This document shows positions 11,407-19,254 of a stretch of 64,000 nt of DNA, one piece after another. This stretch comes from Thermus sp. CCB_US3_UF1 (GTDB lineage Bacteria > Deinococcota > Deinococci > Deinococcales > Thermaceae). The notes under the pieces were generated by a model. It saw nothing but the letters and a program-made list of their open reading frames with translations, ran no database searches and had not been told where the DNA came from. Each line of letters starts with the position of its first letter. The stretch's first letter is position 1. Made by a program: the position numbers and the translations under genes. The stretch spans positions 1,364,001-1,428,000 of the forward strand of contig NC_017278.1 in assembly GCF_000236585.1 (NCBI RefSeq), in the 5' to 3' direction.

Positions 11407-13388
11407 GCCTTGAGGGAGCGGGCCACCAGCTCGGCCAGGTCCAGCACCTCCGGGGGGGCTTGGTCCTGGGCCACCTCCACGTTCATCATGGCCATGCAGA
11501 AGGGGCAACCCGTGGCGATCACCTCGGCCCCAGTGGCCTTCAGCTCCCGGTAACGGTTCTCGGAAACCCGCATGGCCCCGGGTTCCTCCTCCTTCCAGAA
11601 CTGGGCCCCACCCGCCCCGCAGCAGAAGCTTCCCTCCCGGTTCCGCGGGGGCTCGGCCAGCTTCAGGCCCACCCCCTTCAGCACCTCCCGGGGGGCCTCG
11701 TAGACGCCGTTATGCCGGCCCAGGTAGCAGGGATCGTGGAAGACCACCTTGCGGGTCTCCTCCGAAACCCTTAGCCGGCCCGTGCGCAGGAGCTCGGCGA
11801 TGAACTCCGAGTGGTGCACCACCCGGTAGGACCCGCCGAAGGCCTGGTACTCGTTGCCCAGGGTGTGGAAGCAGTGGGGGCAGGTGGTGACGATGGTCTT
11901 GGGGGCCACCCCGTTCAGGGTTTCCACGTTTTCCGTGGCCAGCTGGAAGAACAGGTACTCGTTCCCCGCACGCCGGGCGGCATCCCCGGTGCACTTCTCC
12001 CGCCTGCCCAGCACCGCCCAGTCCACCCCGGCGGCGTTCAGGATCTCCACCATGCTCCGGGCGATCCTCTGGGCCCGGGGGTCGTAGCTGGGGGCGCAGC
12101 CCACCCAGTAGAGGACCTCGGGGTGGGGCTTCTCCTCCACCGTGGGCACGGCCAGCCCCTCGGCCCAGTCCAGGCGCTTGTCCTGGCCGATGCCCCAGGG
12201 GTTGCCGGAGCGCTCCATGCCGCGGAAGGCGTTGTTCAGCTCCTGGGGGAACTCCCCTTCCATGAGCACCTTGGCCCGGCGCACGTCCAGGATGTGGAGC
12301 ATCTGCTCGTTGCCCACGGGGCAGACCTCCACGCAGGCCATGCAGGTGGTGCAGGCCCAAAGGGCCTCCTCGTTGAGGGCGAAGTCCATGAGGGGCCTGG
12401 GGCTTTCCGCCCCGCCGGCAAAGGCGGGAAGGATATCGTTCAGCTCGTAGCGCTCGGAGATGAGGATGGCCGCGGGGGAAAGGGCCTTGCCCGTGGTGTA
12501 GGCCGGGCAGACCTCCTGGCAGCGGTTGCACATGATACAGGCGTAGGCATCCAAAAGCCGTTTCCAGGAAAGGTCTTCCAGCTTCTCCGCCCCGAATTTC
12601 TCCTCCTCCTTCTCGAGGTCCAGGGGCAGGAGCGCCCCGGGCTTTTCGCTGCGGAAGGCCAGGTTGATGGGCCCCATCAGGAGGTGGATGTGCTTGGAGC
12701 GGGGGAAGTAGGGCAGGAAGAGGAGGATGGAGCCCAAGGCACCCCACCAGAAGAAGTGCTCCAGGAAGACCAGGGTCCCCGGGGAAGCCCCGGCCAAGGC
12801 CCCGGCCAGCAGGCTGGCCACGGGCTGGAAGGGATCCGGCTCGGTCTGGGCCAGGTGGGCGGACTTGGAGAGGAGGCGGCTGCCCACGTGGAAGGTGATG
12901 AAGGCCCCCACGATGGCCGAGTCCCGGGGAATGCCCTGGCGGACCCGCTCGTGCAGGGGCACCTTGGGGTTCCAGGTGAAGTCGTGGGGGGCGGCCAGGT
13001 AACGGCGCACCATCAGGCCCAGGATCCCCACCAGGATGGCCGCGGTGAGGAGATCCGCCACCAGATTGTAAGGGTTCCAAAGCCCCCCTCGGGCGTGCAG
13101 GGGGAAGAAGCCCTCCAGGAGGTCCACCAGGTTGACCAGGAGGTAGTAGACGAAGCCGTAAAACACGAAGGCGTGCAGGAGGGAAACCAAGGGCCTGCGC
13201 TTGAAGACGGTCTTCTGGGTCAGGGTGAGCCAGATGGCCCGGCCTATCCGCTCCGGCAAGCGGTCAAAGCGGTCCTCGGGCCGGCCGCGGCGGATGGCCA
13301 AGTAGACGCGGCGGAAGCCGGTGTAGGCGAAGTAAAGGCTTCCCGCCATGAGCAGGATGAAGAGGATTTTTTCCGGTAGGGTCAGCAT
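11403..13388 (-). CDS. Membrane Fe-S oxidoreductase, EtfD/FadF-like
   Basis: A 661-residue membrane protein. The N-terminal part has several hydrophobic helices resembling a NarI-type haem domain. Two [4Fe-4S] ferredoxin motifs follow (CIMCNRCQEVCP and CTTCMACVEVCP), then two CCG-type cysteine-rich domains (CPHCFHTLGNEY, CCGAGG, CPFCMAMM) as in heterodisulfide reductase HdrD. This architecture matches EtfD/FadF proteins that pass electrons from electron-transfer flavoprotein, hence from fatty-acid oxidation, to quinone. No etfAB genes are in view. RBS AGGAGG precedes the ATG, and a palindrome covers the promoter. Confidence 0.85.
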   Translation of the reverse strand: MLTLPEKILFILLMAGSLYFAYTGFRRVYLAIRRGRPEDRFDRLPERIGRAIWLTLTQKTVFKRRPLVSLLHAFVFYGFVYYLLVNLVDLLEGFFPLHARGGLWNPYNLVADLLTAAILVGILGLMVRRYLAAPHDFTWNPKVPLHERVRQGIPRDSAIVGAFITFHVGSRLLSKSAHLAQTEPDPFQPVASLLAGALAGASPGTLVFLEHFFWWGALGSILLFLPYFPRSKHIHLLMGPINLAFRSEKPGALLPLDLEKEEEKFGAEKLEDLSWKRLLDAYACIMCNRCQEVCPAYTTGKALSPAAILISERYELNDILPAFAGGAESPRPLMDFALNEEALWACTTCMACVEVCPVGNEQMLHILDVRRAKVLMEGEFPQELNNAFRGMERSGNPWGIGQDKRLDWAEGLAVPTVEEKPHPEVLYWVGCAPSYDPRAQRIARSMVEILNAAGVDWAVLGRREKCTGDAARRAGNEYLFFQLATENVETLNGVAPKTIVTTCPHCFHTLGNEYQAFGGSYRVVHHSEFIAELLRTGRLRVSEETRKVVFHDPCYLGRHNGVYEAPREVLKGVGLKLAEPPRNREGSFCCGAGGAQFWKEEEPGAMRVSENRYRELKATGAEVIATGCPFCMAMMNVEVAQDQAPPEVLDLAELVARSLKA

Positions 13389-13409
13389 GGATGCGCCCTC
13401 CTTATACTC

Positions 13410-13443
13410 GGTAAAAGTTTACCCCACTTCCCCACCCAAGCAA
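13410..13443 (-). promoter_or_regulatory. Promoter of the EtfD-like gene with a palindromic operator
   Basis: Minus strand: -35 TTGCTT (13438-13443), a 16-base spacer, then -10 TAAACT (13416-13421). The -10 lies inside the perfect inverted repeat GGTAAA-AG-TTTACC (13410-13423), a likely repressor site. The regulator is unknown; TetR-type fatty-acid regulators are one possibility. Confidence 0.5.
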
Positions 13444-13448
13444 GAGCG

Positions 13449-13454
13449 TACAAT
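13449..13454 (+). promoter_or_regulatory. Candidate -10 element (TACAAT) for small membrane protein
   Basis: TACAAT lies 8 bases before GTG 13463, divergent from the EtfD-like gene. Confidence 0.45.
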
Positions 13455-13462
13455 GGCCCCTT

Positions 13463-13663
13463 GTGGAAACCGTAGCCCTGGCCGTTCTGCTCCTATTTGG
13501 GCTTCTCAACCTCTACGCCTTCCACCGCTTCCGCAAGCCCCTCCTTCCCCTCGTCCTGGCCCTTTTCCTGAGCTTCTTCGTCTTCTTCCTTTCCCCGGCC
13601 CTGGGGCTTCTGGTCTTCCTGGTGGGCCAGACCCTGGCCTTTTACGCCGCCGGGAAGAGGTGA
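13463..13663 (+). CDS. Small two-helix membrane protein
   Basis: A 66-residue protein made almost entirely of hydrophobic helices (VALAVLLLFGLLNLYAF, LVLALFLSFFVFFLSPALG, LLVFLVGQTLAFYAA), with basic residues (HRFRKP) between the first two and a GKR tail. There is no domain I recognise. It starts with GTG behind a TACAAT -10. Its 3' end overlaps the convergent YuiD-like gene by 22 bp. Confidence 0.6.
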   Translation: METVALAVLLLFGLLNLYAFHRFRKPLLPLVLALFLSFFVFFLSPALGLLVFLVGQTLAFYAAGKR

Positions 13664-14097
13664 AAGCTGAGGAGGGCCACCAAGGCCCCCAGGAGGGCCC
13701 CCACCAGGACCTCGAGGTAGGTGTGGCCCAGAAGCTCTTTCAGGGGCTCAGGGGCCGGGCCCTTCTCCAGCACCTTCTGCAATTCCTGCACCAGCTGGTT
13801 CAGGAGCTGGGCGTGGAGCCCCGCGGCCCGGCGGATGCCGGTGGCGTCGTACATGACGATCAGGGCGAAGACCGCGGCCACGGCGAAAAGGGAGGAGCCA
13901 AAACCCTCCTCCAGCCCCACCCCTATGGCCAGGGCGCTCACCGTGGCCGAGTGGGAGCTGGGCATCCCCCCGGTTTCCAGGAAGCGCTCCCATTGAAAGC
14001 GGCCCTCGAGGACGTAGTAGATGAAAAGCTTCAGGGTCTGGGCCAGGAAGTTGGCCAGGAGGGCTGTCCAGAAGATCTGGTTAGCGAGGAGGTCCAT
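13642..14097 (-). CDS. YuiD/DUF212 family membrane protein (PAP2-related)
   Basis: A 151-residue integral membrane protein of the divergent PAP2 (YuiD) family, related to acid phosphatases. The characteristic GGMPSSHSATVSALAIGVG carries the Ser-His catalytic pair, and MYDATGIRRAAGLHAQLLN is the second conserved block. The likely substrate is a lipid phosphate, but this has not been shown for the family to my knowledge. It overlaps folD by 17 bp and is the last gene of the efp-acc-nusB-folD run. Confidence 0.82.
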   Translation of the reverse strand: MDLLANQIFWTALLANFLAQTLKLFIYYVLEGRFQWERFLETGGMPSSHSATVSALAIGVGLEEGFGSSLFAVAAVFALIVMYDATGIRRAAGLHAQLLNQLVQELQKVLEKGPAPEPLKELLGHTYLEVLVGALLGALVALLSFHLFPAA

Positions 14098-14932
14098 GCC
14101 GCCTGCGGATCGCCGCCTTTACCGTGTTGGCCATGAGCATGGCCACGGTCATGGGCCCCACGCCCCCCGGGACCGGGGTGAGGGCGGAAGCCACCTCCGC
14201 CACCTCGGGGTGCACGTCCCCCACCAGCCTGCCCTCCACCCGGTTCACCCCCACGTCCACCACCACGGCCCCGGGGCGGACCCAGTCCTTGCGCACCAGG
14301 TGGGGACGGCCCACGGCCACCACCAGCACCTCGGCCCGGCGGGCCACCTGGGGCAGGTCCTGGGTACGGGAATGGGCCACGGTCACCGTGGCGTCCTCCC
14401 GCAGGAGGAGGCCGGCTAGGGGTTTGCCCACGATGTTGGAGCGGCCGATGACCACCACCTCCTTCCCCCGAAGCCCCACCCCATGGTGCTGCAGGAGGCG
14501 GAGGATCCCCAAGGGGGTGCAGGGGAAAAGCCCCTCCCCCCCGCTCCATAACTGGCCCACGTTCACCGGGTGAAACCCGTCCACGTCCTTGGCGGGGGAG
14601 ATGGCCTCCAAGACCCGTTCCGCCCGGATGTGGGGCGGCAAGGGCAGCTGGACCAGGATCCCGTCCACCTCCGGGTCCTGGTTCAGCTCCCCAATGCGCT
14701 CCAGAAGGGCCTCTTCCGGCGTGTCCTCGGGGTAGACCTCCACCTGGCTCCTAAGCCCCAGCTCCCGGGCCCTTTTGTCCTTCAGGCGTACGTAGGAAAC
14801 CGAAGCCGGGTCCTCCCCCAGGCGGATCACCCGCAGGGAGGGCACGAAGGAGAGGGCCTTCAGGGTCTCGCGGAGCTCGCGGTAGACGGCCTCCGCCACC
14901 TCGTGGCCGGAAAGGGTGCGGGCCAAGGTCAT
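14081..14932 (-). CDS. folD: Methylenetetrahydrofolate dehydrogenase/cyclohydrolase
   Basis: Bifunctional cytosolic enzyme of one-carbon metabolism that interconverts 5,10-methylene- and 10-formyl-tetrahydrofolate (283 residues). The active-site block SYVRLKDKR contains the Tyr-Lys pair. VDGILVQLPLP, VVVIGRSNIVGKPLA (NADP binding) and TPVPGGVGPMTVAML are the family signatures. One base separates its ATG from the nusB stop, so it is part of the same transcript. Confidence 0.95.
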   Translation of the reverse strand: MTLARTLSGHEVAEAVYRELRETLKALSFVPSLRVIRLGEDPASVSYVRLKDKRARELGLRSQVEVYPEDTPEEALLERIGELNQDPEVDGILVQLPLPPHIRAERVLEAISPAKDVDGFHPVNVGQLWSGGEGLFPCTPLGILRLLQHHGVGLRGKEVVVIGRSNIVGKPLAGLLLREDATVTVAHSRTQDLPQVARRAEVLVVAVGRPHLVRKDWVRPGAVVVDVGVNRVEGRLVGDVHPEVAEVASALTPVPGGVGPMTVAMLMANTVKAAIRRRHGPPR

Positions 14933-14933
14933 C

Positions 14934-15389
14934 TCAGGCCTCCTTGGGTACGGTGGTCAACTCCCCCTCCTGGATGCGCCGGAAAAGGCGCCCCAGGACC
15001 CCGTTCACAAAAGCCCCCGAGTGTTCCCCGCCGTAGCGGTTGGCGATCTTCACCGCCACCTCGATGAGGGGGGCGAAGGGGGTGGGCTCGTAGAGCATCT
15101 CGTAGGCGGCCAGGCGCAGCACGGTGAGGTCGGTCTTGGACATCTGGCCAAAGTCCCAGCCCTCCACCGTCTCCCTAAGCGCCCGGTCCACCTCCTCCTG
15201 GCGGGCCTTATAGCCTTCCAGAAGCCGCCTGGCGAAGGCCACCCCTTCCTCGTCCAAGGGGTCGCCGTAGGGGTCATCCTCCCCGCCCATCTCCTCCAGG
15301 GTGTGGCGGAAGGCCTCCTCCAGGGGCACGCCCCCTTGGGTGTGGGCGAAGAGGGCCCGCATGGCCAGCTCCCGGGCGCGCCTAAGCAT
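14934..15389 (-). CDS. nusB: Transcription antitermination factor NusB
   Basis: A 151-residue all-helical RNA-binding protein that joins NusE (S10) on boxA RNA for rRNA antitermination. It begins with the basic RRARELAMRALFAHTQGG typical of NusB and contains SKTDLTVLRLAAYEMLY and EVAVKIANRYGGEHSGAFVNGVL. It overlaps the Asp23-type gene by 8 bp and is followed directly by folD. Confidence 0.94.
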   Translation of the reverse strand: MLRRARELAMRALFAHTQGGVPLEEAFRHTLEEMGGEDDPYGDPLDEEGVAFARRLLEGYKARQEEVDRALRETVEGWDFGQMSKTDLTVLRLAAYEMLYEPTPFAPLIEVAVKIANRYGGEHSGAFVNGVLGRLFRRIQEGELTTVPKEA

Positions 15390-15714
15390 GGGCCTCCTTG
15401 CGGTACTCCACCTGGGCCACGGTGAGGTTCACCGCCCGCACCTTTTCCCCGGTGGCCAGGAAAAGGGCCTCGGCCACCGCCTTTTGCACCGCCTGGGCCA
15501 GCTCGGGGATGGCCACCCCGTAGTCCACGGAAAGGAGCAGGTCCACGGCGAGGCCCTCGGGGGTCCGCTCCACCTTGATGGGTTTGGCGCGCCGGAACAC
15601 CTCCCCCAGGGAGCGGGGGGCGGTTTCCAGAAGGCGCACGCCCTCGAGGCCCGAAAGGGCATGGGCCACCAGGCCCTCGAGGGCGTGGTCGCTGATCTCA
15701 TAGTCCACCATCAC
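15382..15714 (-). CDS. Asp23/Gls24 family protein
   Basis: A 110-residue protein of the alkaline-shock Asp23 family, common beside nusB and the acc genes in many bacteria. The VDLLLSVDYGVAIPELAQAVQKAV segment is diagnostic. It has no membrane segment; the family is thought to take part in envelope homeostasis. GTG 15714 or ATG 15711 can be the start; the TAGACT -10 lies 6 bases before the GTG and 9 before the ATG. Confidence 0.85.
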   Translation of the reverse strand: MMVDYEISDHALEGLVAHALSGLEGVRLLETAPRSLGEVFRRAKPIKVERTPEGLAVDLLLSVDYGVAIPELAQAVQKAVAEALFLATGEKVRAVNLTVAQVEYRKEAHA

Positions 15715-15720
15715 ACGCCC

Positions 15721-15726
15721 AGTCTA
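15721..15726 (-). promoter_or_regulatory. Candidate -10 (TAGACT) overlapping the accC stop codon
   Basis: The accC stop TAG (15724-15726) forms the first half of TAGACT, 6 bases before the Asp23-type gene's GTG. It would give the nusB-folD part of the cluster its own leaderless transcript. Confidence 0.45.
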
Positions 15727-17061
15727 CAACTCCATGCGCCGGGCCACGAAGTTGGTGTAGACCGCCCCCCGGCGGAAGAAGGCGTTTTGCAGGACCTTCT
15801 GGTGGAAGGGGATGGTGGTCTTGAGCCCCGGCCCCTCGATCACCGTCTCGGAAAGGGCCCGCTCCATCCGCCGTATGGCCTCCTCCCGGGTGGGGGCCCA
15901 GGCGATGACCTTGGCGATGAGGCTGTCGTAGTGGGGCGGGATCTGGTAGCCCGCGTAGAGGTGGCTGTCCACCCGGATGCCGGGGCCACCCGGGAAAAGC
16001 AGGGTCTCCACCTTGCCGATGGAGGGCCTAAAGCCCTTCTCTGGGTCCTCGGCGTTGATGCGCACCTCAATGGCGTGGCCCCGGACCCCGATATCCTCCT
16101 GCTTGAGCCAAAGCTTCTCCCCCTGGGCGATGCGGAACTGGGCCTGGACCAGGTCCACGCCGGTGATCATCTCCGTGATGGGGTGCTCCACCTGGATGCG
16201 GGTGTTCATCTCGATGAAGTAGAAGTTCCCCTCCTTGTCCACCAAGAACTCCAGGGTGCCCGCGGACACGTAGCCCACGTGCCGGGCCAGGCGGGCCGCG
16301 GCCTCGGCGATGGCCTTGCGGGTTTCCAAGGGGAGGACGCTGGGGGCTTCCTCCAAGAGCTTCTGGTGCCGCCTTTGGATGGAGCAGTCCCGCTCCCAAA
16401 GGTGGATGACGTTCTCCCCATCCCCCAGGACCTGGATCTCGATGTGCTTGGGCTCCTCAATGTACTTCTCCAGGTAGACCGCGGGGTTGCCAAAGGCGGC
16501 CCGGGCCTCCTCCTGGGCCTGCTGGATGGCCCGCTCCAACTCCTCCTCGGTGTGCACCACCCGCATCCCCCGGCCCCCACCCCCGGCGGAAGCCTTGAGG
16601 ATCACGGGGTAGCCGATCTCCGCGGCCGCCCGCTTGGCCTCCTCCACGCCCTGAAGCTCGTCCGTGCCCGGCACCGTGGGCACCCCGGCCTCCCGGGCCA
16701 CCTTCCGGGCCGTGGCCTTGTCGCCCAGGGCCCGCATGTTCTCCGGGGTAGGACCGATGAAGGTGATGCCGTGCTCGCGGCACATCTCGGCGAAGGTGGC
16801 GTTTTCCGCCAGGAAGCCGTAGCCGGGGTGGATGGCGTCCGCCCCGGTCACGATGGCCGCGGAAAGGAGGTTGGGGATGTTGAGGTAGCTCTGCCCCGAA
16901 GGGGGCGGCCCGATGCAGATGGCCTCGTCCGCCAGGAGGACGGGCAGGCTCTTCTCGTCGGCGGTGGAGTGGGCCACCACGGTTTTGAGGCCCAGTTCCT
17001 TGGCGGCCCGGATGATCCTGAGGGCGATCTCGCCGCGGTTGGCAATCAGGACCTTCCTCAT
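15724..17061 (-). CDS. accC: Biotin carboxylase subunit of acetyl-CoA carboxylase
   Basis: ATP-grasp enzyme (445 residues) that carboxylates biotin on AccB for malonyl-CoA synthesis. It has the N-terminal [19 protein letters not shown], the glycine-rich lid [33 protein letters not shown] and [16 protein letters not shown]. The open frame extends upstream, but the canonical start MRKVL at 17061 overlaps the accB stop as ATGA. The carboxyltransferase genes accA/accD are not in the window. Confidence 0.96.
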   Translation of the reverse strand: MRKVLIANRGEIALRIIRAAKELGLKTVVAHSTADEKSLPVLLADEAICIGPPPSGQSYLNIPNLLSAAIVTGADAIHPGYGFLAENATFAEMCREHGITFIGPTPENMRALGDKATARKVAREAGVPTVPGTDELQGVEEAKRAAAEIGYPVILKASAGGGGRGMRVVHTEEELERAIQQAQEEARAAFGNPAVYLEKYIEEPKHIEIQVLGDGENVIHLWERDCSIQRRHQKLLEEAPSVLPLETRKAIAEAAARLARHVGYVSAGTLEFLVDKEGNFYFIEMNTRIQVEHPITEMITGVDLVQAQFRIAQGEKLWLKQEDIGVRGHAIEVRINAEDPEKGFRPSIGKVETLLFPGGPGIRVDSHLYAGYQIPPHYDSLIAKVIAWAPTREEAIRRMERALSETVIEGPGLKTTIPFHQKVLQNAFFRRGAVYTNFVARRMEL

Positions 17062-17504
17062 AGGGGCTGGATCAGGAAGAGGGGCTGGCCGTACTCCACC
17101 GGCTCCCCGTTTTGCACCAGGATCTTCTTCACGACGCCCGAAACCTCGGACTCGATCTCGTTCATCAGCTTCATGGCCTCGATGATGCAAAGGACCTGGC
17201 CCTTCTCCACCCGGTCCCCCTCTTTGACGTAGGGGGGGGCATCGGGGGCTGGGGCGCGGTAGAAGGTGCCCACGATGGGGGCCTTGACCTCCACGCACCC
17301 GGCGCACTCCTCCTCGGCCCGCTCCCTCTTGGGGGGCTCGGCTGGGGCGGGGGGCGGGGCGGCCACCACCTGGGGCACGGCCACCACCTGGACCTCGCCC
17401 CCCCGGCGGACGGTGAGCTTGTAGTCGGGGGTTTCCAGGGTAAGCTCGTTCACCCCGTGCTCCACCAAAGCCTGCAGGATCTGTTTTAGCTCCTTGGGCG
17501 TCAT
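17058..17504 (-). CDS. accB: Biotin carboxyl carrier protein
   Basis: A 148-residue carrier with an N-terminal helical part, an Ala/Pro linker (about 52-70) and a C-terminal biotinyl domain. The biotinylated lysine is in EAMKLMNE. Start ATG 17504 ([10 protein letters not shown]) is preferred over the longer frame because it gives the usual BCCP N-terminus, with AGG-type bases 6-12 bases upstream. It is read together with accC. Confidence 0.95.
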   Translation of the reverse strand: MTPKELKQILQALVEHGVNELTLETPDYKLTVRRGGEVQVVAVPQVVAAPPPAPAEPPKRERAEEECAGCVEVKAPIVGTFYRAPAPDAPPYVKEGDRVEKGQVLCIIEAMKLMNEIESEVSGVVKKILVQNGEPVEYGQPLFLIQPL

Positions 17505-17568
17505 AGGCCTACCTCGTGGCATAAAGCTTACCCCAAAAGCCAAAGGGCGGGGCTTCTTTGGACTTGGT

Positions 17569-17603
17569 AAAAACCAGGGGGCCCAGGCGCACCTGGGCCC
17601 CCT
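17569..17603 (-). terminator. Intrinsic terminator of efp
   Basis: Perfect 12-bp stem (17576-17587 with 17592-17603), CGCA/TGCG loop, followed on the minus strand by GG and five T. It separates efp from accB. Confidence 0.85.
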
Positions 17604-17615
17604 CGGTCCCTCCGC

Positions 17616-18170
17616 CTAGGCCCGGCCCACGTACTGGCCGGTGCGGGTATCCACCTTGATGACCTCCCCCGGCTCCACGAAGAGGGGCACCTGCACCACC
17701 GCCCCCGTTTCCAGGGTGGCGGGCTTGGAGCCGCCGGAAACCGTGTCCCCCCGGACCCCGGGCGGGGTGTCCACCACCTTGAGCTCCACCACCGTGGGCG
17801 GGGTGATCTTCAGGGGCCGGCCCTCGTACATGTCCCCCAGGACGGTCATGCCTTCCTTGAGGAAGCGGGCCGCCTCCACCTGGTCCTTGGGCAGGTGGAA
17901 CTGCTCGTAGGTTTCCAGGTCCATGAAGACCAGGTCCTCCCCCTCGGCGTAGAGGTACTGGAGCTCCCGGGTCTCCACGTAAATGTCCTCCAGCTTTTCC
18001 CCGGAGTTGAAGGTGCGCTCAATGGTGGCCCCGGTTTCCAGGTTCTTGAACTTGGCCACCACCTTGGCGCCGCCGCGGCCGATCTTCTGGTGCTGGTACT
18101 CCACGCACTCCCACAGGCCGCCTTCCATCCTTACCTTGGTGCCGGGCCGTAGATCGGTCACGCTGATCAT
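17616..18170 (-). CDS. efp: Elongation factor P
   Basis: A 184-residue translation factor that rescues ribosomes stalled at polyproline. It has the three-domain EF-P layout; the tip loop reads GRGGA with arginine at position 32, as in EF-P forms that do not use lysine modification. No EarP or EpmA gene is visible nearby. Many genes in this window encode Pro-rich stretches. Its ATG overlaps the stop of the upstream gene (ATGA), and a strong terminator follows. Confidence 0.96.
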   Translation of the reverse strand: MISVTDLRPGTKVRMEGGLWECVEYQHQKIGRGGAKVVAKFKNLETGATIERTFNSGEKLEDIYVETRELQYLYAEGEDLVFMDLETYEQFHLPKDQVEAARFLKEGMTVLGDMYEGRPLKITPPTVVELKVVDTPPGVRGDTVSGGSKPATLETGAVVQVPLFVEPGEVIKVDTRTGQYVGRA

Positions 18171-19069
18171 GCTGCCTCCTCGAGGTCCAGGACCTGGGGC
18201 CTGAGCCCTAAGAGGTCAATATACCGGAGGTAGTCCTCTTCCCCAAGCTCCCTCCCCGCCAGGGCCACCAAGAGGGCCTCCATAACGTTGGTGCCGAAGC
18301 TGCGCCCACCCAGGCGGGGGGTGGTGGTGATGAGCCGCTTAGCCCCCCGCGCCTTGAGGAAGGCCACGTCCTCGAGGGTGGTGGTGTTGGTGAGGACCGT
18401 CTTCCCCTCCATCCTCTCGGGCATGTACCGCTTCAGGTAGTGCCAGTCCCCCGCCACCACGTCGGCCCAGAGGTAGTAGCGGCTCCGCCAGTCCACCACC
18501 CGCTTCTCCTGCTCCTTCCCCGTGGGGTAGAGGAGGTGGAAGGGGAGCTGGGTGAGAAGGGGCAGGAGCAAAAAGGCCAGCTTCTGCAAGAAGGAGAGGC
18601 TATAGAGGGGAATGGGGAGGCCCAGGGCAAAGATAAAGTCCCCGTAGAGCACCCGGGCCCCGGCCTCGGCCAGGGCCTCGGCCAGGCCGAAGCGGTCCAC
18701 AGCCGAGGGCAGGAGCACCCGGGTATCCTTCCAGGGAACCAGGCCGGCCAGCTCAGCCACCGCCCGACGCTCCAGGGTGTGCTTGAGGCCCGAGCCGTCC
18801 ACCACCGGGGTCAGCCTGGCCGCCTTCTTGAGGCGCAGGGCGTCGCGGATGGCGTAGCGGCGTCCCCCTGCCCAGAGGTAGAGGTCTATCCCCCCCAGGC
18901 CGATGGCGTCCACCTTTCCGTCCAGCTCCCCGATGAGGGCCAGGGCCTTGGCGAAATCCCCATCCGTCCCCCGCCGCTCCAAGACCACCCGCTCCCCTAA
19001 AAGCTCCACCTCGGCCACGGAATCGCGGCGGCTGGAGCCTAGGGAGACCGAAACCACGCGCTTGGCCAC
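18167..19069 (-). CDS. Conserved protein of unknown function upstream of efp
   Basis: A 300-residue protein beginning VVSVSLGSSRRDSVAEVELLGERVVLERRGTDGD, with GLGGIDLYLW and a hydrophobic stretch near residues 148-182 (FIFALGLPIPLYSLSF... LLLPLLTQLPF). The C-terminal part has TNTTTLEDVAFLKARGAKRLITTTPRLGG. As far as I recall, related proteins carry the name quinate 5-dehydrogenase in databases; I see no Rossmann GxGxxG motif that would support it. It is coupled to efp by an ATGA overlap. Confidence 0.7.
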   Translation of the reverse strand: MAKRVVSVSLGSSRRDSVAEVELLGERVVLERRGTDGDFAKALALIGELDGKVDAIGLGGIDLYLWAGGRRYAIRDALRLKKAARLTPVVDGSGLKHTLERRAVAELAGLVPWKDTRVLLPSAVDRFGLAEALAEAGARVLYGDFIFALGLPIPLYSLSFLQKLAFLLLPLLTQLPFHLLYPTGKEQEKRVVDWRSRYYLWADVVAGDWHYLKRYMPERMEGKTVLTNTTTLEDVAFLKARGAKRLITTTPRLGGRSFGTNVMEALLVALAGRELGEEDYLRYIDLLGLRPQVLDLEEAA

Positions 19070-19075
19070 GAGGGG

Positions 19076-19240
19076 CTATTTTAGCCCGAAAAAAAGGCCA
19101 AGGGCCAAGAAGAGGGCGGCGAGGAGGAAGAAGGGCCAGGCCTGGCGTACCCCCAGGAGGCGGGCCAGGAGGCCGAAGACCAGGCTGCCGAAGGCCAGGG
19201 CCAGGAAGAGGGCCTCGAGGTTGGCGAGAAACGCCCGCAT
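19076..19240 (-). CDS. 54-residue two-helix membrane protein
   Basis: A small frame: MRAFLANLEALFLALAFGS, then LVFGLLARLLGVRQAWP, then a hydrophobic FFLLAALFLALGLFFGLK tail. Two transmembrane segments flank a basic loop (ARLLGVRQ). It lies exactly between the hydrolase stop and the 18167-19069 gene, in the same direction, with codon use like its neighbours. The TAGCCT -10 is 8 bases before the ATG. No family recognised. Confidence 0.6.
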   Translation of the reverse strand: MRAFLANLEALFLALAFGSLVFGLLARLLGVRQAWPFFLLAALFLALGLFFGLK

Positions 19241-19248
19241 ACCCCCCT

Positions 19249-19254
19249 AGGCTA
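19249..19254 (-). promoter_or_regulatory. Candidate -10 (TAGCCT) overlapping the hydrolase stop codon
   Basis: The hydrolase stop TAG (19252-19254) is the first half of TAGCCT. It is followed by A, six G, T and the ATG of the 54-residue gene. Confidence 0.4.
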
